Source: Undaria pinnatifida (taxonomy: Eukaryota; Sar; Phaeophyceae; Laminariales; Alariaceae). Taken from it: DNA of 64,000 nucleotides. Every line of letters begins with the position of its first letter. The stretch's first letter is position 1. The stretch is from positions 2,200,651 through 2,264,650 of the forward strand of contig JABAKD010000008.1 in the NCBI GenBank assembly GCA_012845835.1, given 5' to 3'. Under the pieces are notes generated by a model that worked only from the letters and a program-made list of their open reading frames with translations, did not search any database and had not been told where the DNA came from. Both the position numbers and the translations under genes were made by a program. This document shows, one piece after another, positions 41,439-50,946 of the stretch.

Positions 41439-44400
41439 CTAACCGCATGCGGGGGCGAGGGGAGGGGGGAGGGGGGGGGGGGGGAGGGGGTACTTATTCG
41501 TTGCTTGTCTTCGTCATTTGAACATTGACCATTCTTCCCTGTCGAAATGGAGCACCGTTCCTATTCCTGACAGAGACACGCCTTAACTTTGGGGGCTCAT
41601 TTTTTGTTCCATACATTAGTGGGGACGGGGGAGGGGGGAAGAGGGGGGGCGGGGGGGGGGAGGAACGACGGTAGGGATGCGAGGGGGGGCAGGAGGGAAG
41701 GGAGAGCGGGGAAAAGTAAGGGAGGGGAGAGGGGCGGAAAGTAGGGAGGGAAGGAAGCCGGGGGGGGGGAGGAGGGGGGCAGGCGGCTTACTCTGCCACC
41801 CGACTACAGTGGATACCCCGGCTGAAGAGAGGACAATACAAGAGAATAGCACAGTTAGGAACGGCAAACCGGCTGGGACCAACATAAAAAGAAACGATAG
41901 GGTCACTTGGAATTCGTGCGGAACACCATATTACCAGCAGTAAAAGGCAAGAGAGAACACCAAACTTGAGAGAGGTACTTTCGCCCCGAACCGCACCCCT
42001 CTTCACCCCTTGAGGAATGCGGGGACAAAGCACTTGAAATTGGAGGTGCACCATTTTTTTTTTCCTTCTGAGACGCCTCCTTTGAGCACTTCGTCTTACT
42101 CGTTCTACTGTAGCATGTTTGTCCCCGCATTTCTTCAGTACCTGTCCAGCAGATAAGAGCAATGTCTCGTTAAGAGCGCTTGTTTTGGCTTGTCACGCAC
42201 GGGGCGATCTTAAATCGGGGTGCTCTACCCCTATCCCGACGTAGCACGCGTCCGGCTCATTCTTGCAGAGGTAAAAATACTAAGTCGGGGCGCTCAGCTA
42301 GTAACTAGCCGTCAAGTCCACAAAACCCATAGCCCTAGCTTGTGCGAGGTGTACGTGAAGCTGCCCATGTGCAGAACCCTTTTTTCCTACCGTAGCACCG
42401 CTCTTCGCGTTAGAAAACCTTTCGGCCCGACAGCCGCACGCACTCGCACCCTTCCGATGTCCTTTTCGCGGGCATCGATGTCATATCGAACACGAATTCG
42501 TTCATCGATATCATATCGAACTCATTTCATTTTATCGATATCGTATCGAAATCGGTCAGAGCCCAAGCGGACAACCGTCGCACCGAAGACGCCGGGAGGC
42601 GGCAGCTTTGGGCGCCGTCAGTGACTTTAGGAGCTCCTACACTAAAAAAAGTATACAAAGTCTAGACGTCCGTCTGTCACAGGCATACACTGCGGTCTCC
42701 TGAGATATTTGCGTCGCACCTTCATCCTTTCGATATTCTCCTCGTGGGCATCGATATCATATCGAATTTCGATATATTGAATAAAAATCATATCGAAATA
42801 ATATCGCCAGATTTTTTATATCGTATCCAACTTGATTCTGTGTACAGATATCGTGTACATCGACAAAATATCAAACTGCTTACCTTCGGGTTGTATATCG
42901 TATGTATGTCAAGCTCATTTCCGTCCATCGACATCGTATCGAAAGCGATTCCGTTTATCGGTATCATATCAGAATTCTTGTTGGATATGATACGAATCAC
43001 TACACCCCCTTTACCTGCATCCTTTCGATGTCCTTTTCGTGGTCAGCCGCTTTCTCCAGCTGTTGATTTATGCGCTCCGACGCCCTCGCGCGCTCCTGCT
43101 CAACCCCCCTCACCTCCGCCACAAACGCCTCTTTCGAAGGGGTTTCAATTTCCCGCTCCTGTTGCTCCAATCCTGCGGTCATTCCTGATTAAAAAATGAA
43201 TAAAAAAAAGGGAAAAATAAAAATAAAATATAAACCAATACACAATGACATCGAAAATCGAAAACGAAGTCGGAAACAAACTTAATCCACCTCTTTCACC
43301 ACCGCCACAAACGCCTCCTTAGACGGGGGTTTCGATTTCTGACTGTTACTCCTGTTCTAACCGTGCGGCCATTTTAGAGAAAGCAGGCAATCCAAATCAA
43401 CCATCAAAATCATCACTCAAAATCAAAATCCCAAGGGCATACGAAATGAAACTGAAACATAAATATCGAAAACTGATCTTGTAAGCTGTAAGCCTCCGCC
43501 ACAAGCGTATCTTCTTTTGCCGTTTCTCCAAGATACCTACTCGTAGAAAAAAGGTCGATACACTCCAGTTCAGCTTCCTCTCGTAACCCAGTTTTGGACG
43601 CGAAATGTCCAAAAAGTCTAGGCAAAGTTTTCGGATAACGATACTTGTATATATAGCCGGTTCTCCCTCTCGTGCTCAATGGTGGTGACATTGCATGACC
43701 ACATCACCTCGCCTGTTGTATTTGGCAATATGTATCTCTTTCATATAATTATTAATAGCGATGTCAGAAAATAATGGTAACTACAAGGTTGTATATTCTA
43801 TCTTGCGATCCATGCACAACAACCAATTATGAAGCTTTAACACGTTCTTTACCACACATAAAGATTGCGTTACATACCACGTCTAACATCAAATCTTATA
43901 GAATAATGTTGTTGTTGTCACATTAACTTTTGTCCAAAATCTAGAGTCCGTGGTCACACAAAGGTGCTGGAGCCCTAGGAAGATCCGCAAAACCAAGTGA
44001 AACCAAAATTCGTCAGGGAATTACTACGCTTTCCCGCCTAAAAACGCACGATACGGAAGAAGGCGCACAAGTGAAAAGGTCAAATGGGCAAACTGAACTC
44101 ACATGGCCGCGGGTATCCACTCAACTACAGCATAGAGTTCCCCCGTCCCCACAACTAACCAACTCGCGGCTACAAACTACAGCGGTTGGGCTGCCTGCAC
44201 CGTACGAACCGCACGGTAATCGTGAGTATAGACGAACGCGCCTGCTGTCTGGAGTGCTGTCAGAGTGACGACCCGCGGGCATGCAGTGAAACACGAGCAA
44301 TGGAACCAAATACCACAGTACAGATATCAATGATCGCCCCTTCTTCCCGAGTTATTTGACAGGTTGCAGCGCAGCTACGACGCCCGTGCCTGAAAATTGA

Positions 44401-47400
44401 AAATTGCGACGGGTCGTTCCCCGTGAAGGGTATACAACTCTCCTACAAACTCTACAAAAATCAGCGACGTAAGTAACATGTTGCACTACTGCCTCGTAAA
44501 AATAACCCTTGAAAAAAAGACGATCGCTGCTCTCATGATGATGATGTGCGTGCCGGTCGTGCGTCTCCGTGTGCCATTCTCCTGCTGTGGTTCTCCGTGG
44601 CCGCCTCATCGCCTTAGCTCACTCGGCCAGCTCGTTCGCACTTGCTCTCGTTCACACTCAATTCCAGTCGGTTCCCCTTCTCCCCCGTCCAAAAAAAAAA
44701 CAAAATGCTCCACGCAGTTTGCGGTGCTGATCTGAAAAACAAAAATTCTCGTTCAGGGAGAGGTCAATCCGTCTCTTCCCCGCCCGTCGACGGCCAGTCG
44801 CCCTCCTCCTTCGTCGTCGAATCCAGCCTCCTGCCGGCGCAGTTTCATACACGCAAACCGAGACTGCGCCGTAGCGTGGCTCGTGGTGGCGCCTGCCTCC
44901 GCGCACGAGCATCCCGATTAAGCATTGCTGCTCCGCCGCTGCTGCCTAAAAAAGACGCGCGAATCGTAGGTGACCATGCCTAACGCACCACGTACGACCC
45001 AACTCTACCGCCACGCCTAAGCCTCGCGGCCACACGCAGCAGCAAGAAGGTATCACTCCTTGAGGGTGAGTCCGGCCTTACACCCGCCAGAAAGACCCCC
45101 CCACTCTCGCTACAAGCCTGCTAGAGCATGCTTCGCAGCATGCCCTACCGAGGCGGCAAGGGGGAACGAAGATTATAAACAATACCAGGCAGGTGATATA
45201 AAGGGATGTCTTCTTGCTACAATCGTCAGATTTGTCTCCTTTGCGGATTTATAGTTTCCGCGCACGTATTAAAGAGTTCCCCCCCCCCCCCCCCCCCCCC
45301 CGATCCCTCTTGTTCAAACGCCCCAACTAAAATCAAAATCTGCCTGAGACTAGTAAACACTATCAGCCAGGTGATATAACGTCATTATCTTTCTAGCCAT
45401 CCATACCGTAGCTCTAATTGATTCGCCCCCCCCCCCCCCCTCCCTCTTTTTTTATTCTTTCTTTTCCCCGCCCTTTTGTTGAAACGCCCCACCTACACTC
45501 GAAATCGGCCCGAGTAATAAATACTTCTACGCAATTGATATCACGTCATTAGAGCATTCATGACGTAGCTTTCATTCACCCCCCCCCCCCCCTCCAACGC
45601 CCCCTCCTTCCCCACCGTCCGCACCATCGCCTAGACTTAGTACTACGCGTATAGCAAACCCCTACATCTATGCGACCTAAAGACGTTGGTTAAAAAACCC
45701 TTTTTGCACCCCCCCACCACCCCCCCCCCCACCCCCTTGAACGCTCCTCCGCCCTCTCCTCACTGGTTGTACGACTTACAGGGTAGGATTTATAGCTTCC
45801 ACGCACAGATTGAGCTGCCCCGCCCGTCCCGCCCCCCCCCCTTTGATCAAACCCAGCCCCCCACGTCCTTAAAACTCCGCCCTCCCCTCACCGGTTATTC
45901 GACTTACAGGATTCACTTGATAAACTGATGCATTTCCTTCCACTGCGGTCAGATTTTGTCCCCCTCAGAAACGGGTTTTATAGTTTCCGCGCACAGACTA
46001 ACATCACCCTGTTGACCCTGATAGCTACACTGTAGTTGCAAGGGGAGTCGCCGACCTACATCCTCAATGAGGACACACAACCCGTAATACGCGCGATCGG
46101 AGTATCACACACAGCTTGCAAAGATGAGTTTCGGAAAAATCCTCTATCTCACAGCTGGAATGTATTTTCACTTTTACTATATATAGCCGTAAATTTATTT
46201 CCGTTGATATCGTGCGAAACCGAACCACGATAACCCTTTACAACTGGAAACCCGTTTTGGGGACAAAATTACTTGGATATAGTATAGGGAGGGGTTCGGG
46301 GGCTCTAAAGGGGTTAATCTTTGTACGGTCCCCGTGGAGAGAAGCAGAACGAGTCTATGCATAAACACCTCTCATTAAAGGGCCTCGAGCAGAGATGTCG
46401 GATTACCGCCAAAATAGCTTGTGCTTGCGTGAAAAACGGCAAAACAAGTTAAAGCTGGATGCGTCTCGCAAAATTAATATTAATAGTCGGAAAATTGAGA
46501 AAAGCGGGCCCGACTGTTCCGTCCCCCGGGTCAAACACGTCTGCGAAGGTATTGAAACCTCCATTTTCAGATTTCAAAATCAGCGTCTCATATAAAAGCC
46601 AGCCTAACACCTAAAACACTCCAGACTTGCTACTTCTGATGGATCGTAAAAGAGGATGGGAACAAAAAATCATGAAAACGTTCAGACAAACACGGTTTCA
46701 CATTCATTGCAGCACTCTGACCGGCAGAAGGCAGAGGGGCGCGAGTCACGGACAACATTCCTGATGAAAATTCGTGCGGTGTTTCTCGTGAAGGGGCGGT
46801 GTTTCTCGTGAAGGGGCGGTGTTTCCAGCAGAGACTACTGTACGTTGTCACCAGTCGCAGGATGCAAGCTACCGTAGAGACGCACCAATTACTTTCTGAG
46901 GTCCCTCGCTTGAAGCGCTCCGTGCCCCTCTTAAGGCAAAGCTGATTTCTTCTGACGAAAAAAAAATTCCGATATCATATACTCGAAGAGCAAACAATTT
47001 TAAGTCCTAAGCATATGTACGACAAAACATTAAGCAAAAAAAACAAATATCGAAAGTACGGCCATTTTGGATCGACCCTTTCACAACCGGAACTCCTGAC
47101 ATGAGGATGGAACACTTGGGATTAGACAAGGATCTTTTTTGGAGCCCCGGCAGTCAGAAAACAGTTTCTGCCAAAACGTGGTATACCTTAATACCTTAAG
47201 AATACCTCTTTAAGTATAATACTAATAGCACGGGTCACATCAGGGCGGCTGGATCGCCTGTTTCAACCGTTTCGCTTATAATTGATACCATTGCATTGGG
47301 CACCCCGATTTAAGACCACCCTGGGATAAGCCAAAGCAGGCGCTCGTAACAAGACATTGGTCTTATCTGTGGTGAGCAACATGCAATATATGTATGCTGT

Positions 47401-50106
47401 GAAAAACGTACAGACTCCTGGGCGTGTACACAAGCCATGCACCCCATACCAAAAGTGCTGTATTTCATAATACACACCCCGATCCCACATCCCACCCCGT
47501 ATGGCTTTCGGGCTAGGTTAGGGAGCTGAGGTTAGGGGCGTACGAGGCTTCTGTTTTTTGGTCGGGTTGGGACCTGGTGGCTGGTATATGGGCACAATTC
47601 GACGCGAGTAGCCGGAGAGAAGAAAATGCTGACTTATTCTCGCGATAAAAATGAAGGCACGTTTGTACCGTAGTGGGGAGGGGAGAGGAGGGCCTGCTTT
47701 GGAAGTGACCCCGGATCTGAGTTACTACTGAGAGGGAGGACGAGAGTAGTGCGAGGATAATAAATGGGATGGACAAAATTAAAAAAAAAAAATAGGTACA
47801 CGTGTACTTCTATTAATAATATAAGTAGGGGTGTGTGGCTTATATTCACCGCTACGAAGTAGGGGTGTATATAATATTTATACACGTATTTTTTTTCAAT
47901 ATATTGCCCAGGATGGCGAGACATTCATGCCGATTTGACCGCGGAATGCTCTTATCTTACACGTTTTCAACCCGGGGTACCGATCCACTGCTGTACTGCC
48001 GAAACGTATCCAATATTAAGTTTCAACTCTCCTCCTGACAAAGACGATGATGGCCAAACCCAGACTTCAGTCTCTTGGGCATGACGCCCCCCCCCCCCCC
48101 CCTCCCCCCCCCCCTCCCCCCCCCCCCTCCCCCCCCACTTCCCCCCGGCCGCTTAGAGATGCCAACGGTGGATGGCGCTGCCGCAGCCTTTGCGCGTCGC
48201 TCTGCAGCTTTGCGCCTCTCCTTGGGTGTACCAACACCGGAAGCCTTCAGCCAAATCAGCAATCCAGACAGCTGCTTACCTGTAGTATTTCTCACTTTCG
48301 CTTTTCAGTACTAATAGATACCCGCAGCACTCCACACAAAGTGTGTTAGGTGCGCGTAACCTCGCACTGAAACACGTACTGTAACACACCTCTCCTGACA
48401 AAACTGCCTCCCTGTCTGTCTGCTAGGCAAATTGGCACTTAGCCACTGCTGTTCTCGAGTTGTGCTCCTCGCACTGAACAAAACTCACAGAGCAAGGTCC
48501 ATACTGCATACTGCCGCCTGCCTCGTTTCGCCGAACCACGTAGGACCCGTAGAAACTCTCATTTTTCTGTTTTTTCTCGCTCTGCTGCTGCTGTGCTACT
48601 ACAGCATCACACATGGCCCTCCAGGCTTTTTGCTTGTCGCAGTCACGGTACAACAACAGCAGCCGCGCTGTGAGCTCTCTCCTTCGTGACAGCCACAAGC
48701 GGTGATTGTGTTGTTGTTGTTGTTGTTGTTGTTGTTATTGTTGTTCTAACACTAATCACAACTGCTGTGTTCATGTGTATGTGCGTGCGGTTGTATGTGT
48801 GTACCAGGTATGTGTGAGTGGAGTGTGCGTTGTCATATGCACACAAAAACTATCAAGGACATCGGTGGGTTGTTTTTTCGAAAGCAGCCGCTCAGCTTCG
48901 CAGCTACAAAATCAGTATACAGCAGCAGCACAGCAGCACCAGTATGACGGCAGCGTGCTTAAAGCTCTTGCCTTTGTGCGAGTAGTCACCGTATAAGTGT
49001 ATGGTTGTTGCACAGCAGGAGATCGCGCCACGACAACATGTTCACGCCCAATGCAACGATCGAACGCACATCGTCGGACCTCATACCAGGTCATACGAAG
49101 CCTACCGCATCAGCAAAAACAAGCTCAAAAATACATGTCATCAACGCCTGTGCAGCCCCTATTGGATTTTCGATTTGCGACGTCTCCGGAACATAAAGTC
49201 AACCCCATTCCTCGGGGAACTATGTAGCACGACATGATGCATATGATGCGCCAGGCGCTATTACAGACGGACGGTATCGCGCTTACCAGGTACAAGGTAT
49301 ATGGCAGCTGATTGTCCAACTAAGCTCAATGTTCAAGGCTGCAGGTATCACACGTCGCTACTGCTGTAATATGAAAAAGGTGTACTTGAAACATTAGACT
49401 AGTTGTCGATAGTTGTCGACGCATCGTCAACTACTGCTGTATACTAATACTGCTATGGTAGGTTCGCCTATATATTTTGTCTCTTGCCGCTCCTACGCGT
49501 GTGGAAGAAATTGAAAATTAACCAGTCTGCCAGTCTGATCCAAAAGTACGCACAGCAGAATTGCAGGACGCGCTCACGTATTGGAGAAGCAATTTTTTTG
49601 GCCCAGGCTTGGTTTCTTTTTTAGGAGAGGGTGAATCCCAGGCTTGGTTTCTTTTTTAGGAGAGGGTGAATCCAACACTATTAATAGCCTCAGTATCAAA
49701 GCTCCTGGATTTCCTATTTCCCTTTGAATCTCAGCATGACCAGGAACTCCGTTTTATAGCAGCCAGTAGCAGGTAGCAGGCGGTCCTGTACTCCACGTGG
49801 GGATGCTACCATCACGTCCGTAAATATAAGTACCGTTTGGGATTAATATTTGAGAATGAACGGTTTTTACATTCCCGAACAGATCGGCCAACGAGTAGCG
49901 GTACCAGTACGGTTTGTTCTCCTGTCTAGGTTACCTCGAATTATAACTCGGGCATCCGCGTCGCGACGACCGCACTCCAGCTCCATGGCACGCTCCAGCT
50001 GCAGCACCTCCCGGATGTCGTCCTCCCCCTCGGACCTATCGTATATCTCTTTCATCTCACTGCAAATGATGTCCCTCATTTCCGGTATGGTTTTGGTTGC
50101 CCCCAT
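41106..50106 (-). CDS. SPC24: Kinetochore protein Spc24 (Ndc80 complex subunit)
   Basis: The coding sequence joins complement(41106..41438, 43015..43184, 49935..50106), giving 224 residues, the usual size for Spc24. Splice sites are CGAG|GTAACC...AATCAG|GA (phase 1) and ATGCAG|GTAAAG...TTAG|CT (phase 0). Exons 1-2 are charged and heptad-like, as expected for the Spc24/Spc25 coiled coil. Exon 3 holds the globular domain: I-G-L-Y-M-N-I-T-D-I-K-W-N-Y-E, a loop with a Gly-rich insert, then F-Q-F-D and F-E-V-A-N-K-L-W-D-I-I. The I-x-W-x-Y-E and L-W-x-x-x-D motifs are those of Spc24, which joins the Ndc80 complex to the inner kinetochore in mitosis. The start ATG (50104-50106) has A at -3 and G at +4. 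An upstream in-frame ATG at 50331 is less likely. Intron 1 is 6,750 bp. Confidence 0.88.
41439..43014 (-). other. SPC24 intron 2
   Basis: This 1,576-bp GT-AG intron contains a G-rich region (41450-41800) and the ATCGATATCATATCGAA minisatellite (42470-42990). Confidence 0.8.
42470..42990. repeat. ATCGATATCATATCGAA degenerate minisatellite
   Basis: About 14 degenerate units of the palindromic words ATCGATATC and ATATCGAA are spaced 25-35 bp, in two clusters (42470-42560 and 42745-42990). The array lies inside SPC24 intron 2 and ends 25 bp before exon 2. Confidence 0.75.
43015..43184 (-). CDS. SPC24: SPC24 exon 2 (coiled coil)
   Basis: The exon encodes G-M-T-A-G-L-E-Q-Q-E-R-E-I-E-T to D-I-E-R-M-Q. 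It is entered in phase 1 after AATCAG and left in phase 0 before GTAAAG. A decayed duplicate lies just upstream at 43290-43375. Confidence 0.85.
43290..43375 (-). pseudogene. Decayed duplicate of SPC24 exon 2
   Basis: The minus strand reads A-T-G-G-C-C-G-C-A then a Leu-Glu-Gln-Glu segment, a TAA stop, S-E-I-E-T-P, another TAA, then bases matching GAGGCGTTTGTGGCGG of exon 2. It follows exon 2 over about 85 nt with indels and two stops, so it cannot be used as an exon. Confidence 0.65.
43490..43620 (-). pseudogene. Possible second, older exon-2 duplicate
   Basis: The minus strand reads G-L-R-E-E-A-E-L-E-C-I ... G-E-T-A-K-E-D-T-L-V-A-E-A, with the same order as exon 2 (G-L-E-Q-Q-E-R-E-I-E-T-P-S-K-E-A-F-V-A-E-V). 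The DNA match is best around CGCTTGTGGCGGAGG. The frame is open here, so a rarely used exon cannot be excluded. Confidence 0.35.
45240..45780 (+). repeat. Poly-C containing tandem repeat (about 150 bp)
   Basis: Units are separated by C runs at 45279-45301, 45426-45440 and 45580-45592 (spacing 147 and 154 bp). They share GATTTATAGTTTCCGCGCAC-like, 'aaacgcccca' and 'gatatcacgtcat' blocks. The array leads directly into R1 copy B, whose head has the same words. Confidence 0.65.
45780..46160 (+). repeat. Dispersed repeat family R1, long copy B
   Basis: The copy is nearly identical to 2590-2990 from GGATTTATAG through GGAGTATCACACACAGCTTG and the TCTCACAGCTGG end. It differs mainly by a few substitutions and a 4-bp indel (GACTAACATC versus GACTGCCTAACATC). 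Confidence 0.75.
46231..46317 (-). mobile_element. piggyBac-like MITE in SPC24 intron
   Basis: This is the reverse complement of 36638-36727. It begins TAACCCTTTACAACTGGAAA and ends CTCTAAAGGGGTTAA, with one TTAA intact. Confidence 0.7.
48035..48240 (-). pseudogene. LINE ORF end fragment with poly-G tract
   Basis: The minus strand encodes E-R-R-K-A-A-E-R-R-A-K-A-A-A-A-P-S-T-V-G-I, a Gly-rich stretch over the G tract, then M-P-K-R-L-K-S-G-F-G-H-H-R-L. It matches the end of the element at 37775-38510. It is a 5'-truncated copy in SPC24 intron 1. Confidence 0.65.
48708..48745. repeat. (GTT)n microsatellite
   Basis: About 12 GTT units with one ATT interruption. Confidence 0.9.
49608..49675. repeat. 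Short tandem duplication
   Basis: CAGGCTTGGTTTCTTTTTTA and the following AGGAGAGGGTGAATCC occur twice in a row (period about 36 bp). Confidence 0.85.
49935..50106 (-). CDS. SPC24: SPC24 exon 1
   Basis: The exon encodes 57 residues, M-G-A-T-K-T-I-P-E-M to D-A-R-V-I-I-R, plus one base of the next codon. It ends at CGAG|GTAACC. The N-terminus starts with a short amphipathic helix leading into the coiled coil. Confidence 0.8.
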
Positions 50107-50710
50107 ACTGATTTGCGTTTTCCTTCCTCCTTCCTCTCCTTCCTCGACTAATCTACGATCCCTAGCAAATATTGGCGTTGGATTAGCTAGAATATGTATA
50201 TGCCGGGTGTGAGCTCGTGCGGGCGCAGCACCCCTGTACTCCTGGGGAATTGCCTCGGCGCACACGAACCAACCCAACTTTTTTGAAAAACCCAACCGCC
50301 CAAAAACTCCCAAAAACTGGAAAGGTTTCATATACAACTTTGAAGCGTACTTATATAGGGGTTTGGGGGCTCCTAGTCTACTCTGCGGTGCTCTGATTGG
50401 CCTACCGGCAATTAGGACAATTTTTGATGACGGCCTTGCGAAAAACGTGTTGATTTTCTCACCGTCATAGCCGCAGCGTCCGCGTGGTACCTTGAGTCAC
50501 TTAGGACTCTCACGGCAGGCGCTCACTCACTCACCGAAGCAGATAAACCAAACAAAGACATCAAGAACTGCGCCAGTTTGTGGCAGACGGATCTGCTCAC
50601 GGCAGTGCCTTCGAGCAAGCGCGAAGCAGAGGAGGGAGCGTAGTTGTTTGACGCGTGTTGTGAGCTCGGGTGTTAGCATCATTTCGGGCCAGGAAAGCAC
50701 CGTCACCACC
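50107..50710. promoter_or_regulatory. Divergent intergenic region SPC24 / desaturase
   Basis: Only 604 bp separate the two start codons, and this holds both 5'-UTRs. A bidirectional promoter is likely but unproven. I see no clear TATA box. Around 50335-50390 the words 'tataggggtttgggggctcc' recall the piggyBac-like MITE family. The 219 nt before the desaturase ATG are open in its frame but start only at TTG. Confidence 0.45.
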
Positions 50711-50946
50711 ATGGCGTCAGACTCGTCGGACATCGTGTTGGAAGGGCGTGCCCTCACCCTGAATCCTATCACCCTTGTGAAGGACACCATCGAGACCGTG
50801 GCCTACCACTGGAAGAACAAGTCCATTAACTGGCCTATGTCCATCTACATCACGCTCGTGCACGTGGCGGCCGTGGTGGGACTCGCGACGATCCAACGCT
50901 GCAAGTGGCAGACCTGCCTGTTAGCTTTTATTCTCTGGCCGATCAC
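50711..50946 (+). CDS. Desaturase exon 1
   Basis: The exon encodes residues 1-78 and two bases of T79. It ends at AC|GTGAGT and includes the N-terminal cytosolic tail and the first membrane segment. Confidence 0.93.

Larger units (their letters stand above)
43185..49934 (-). other. SPC24 intron 1 (6.75 kb, repeat-filled)
   Basis: The intron contains two duplicated exon-2 relics (43290-43375, 43490-43620), a family R2 fragment (43905-44035), the poly-C/R1 block (45240-46160), a piggyBac-like MITE (46231-46317), an R3 fragment (about 47160) and a LINE remnant (48035-48240). Segment 44036-45239 and most of 46320-49934 show nothing I can assign. Confidence 0.75.

Noticed and set aside
50107-50331. 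Longer Spc24 N-terminus from the ATG at 50331
   Set aside because: The extra 75 residues do not look like Spc24. The ATG at 50106 has a better context and fits the family length.
50492-50710. N-terminal extension (targeting peptide) of the desaturase
   Set aside because: The in-frame extension begins only with TTG. The first ATG is 50711 with a strong context, and the family normally starts here.
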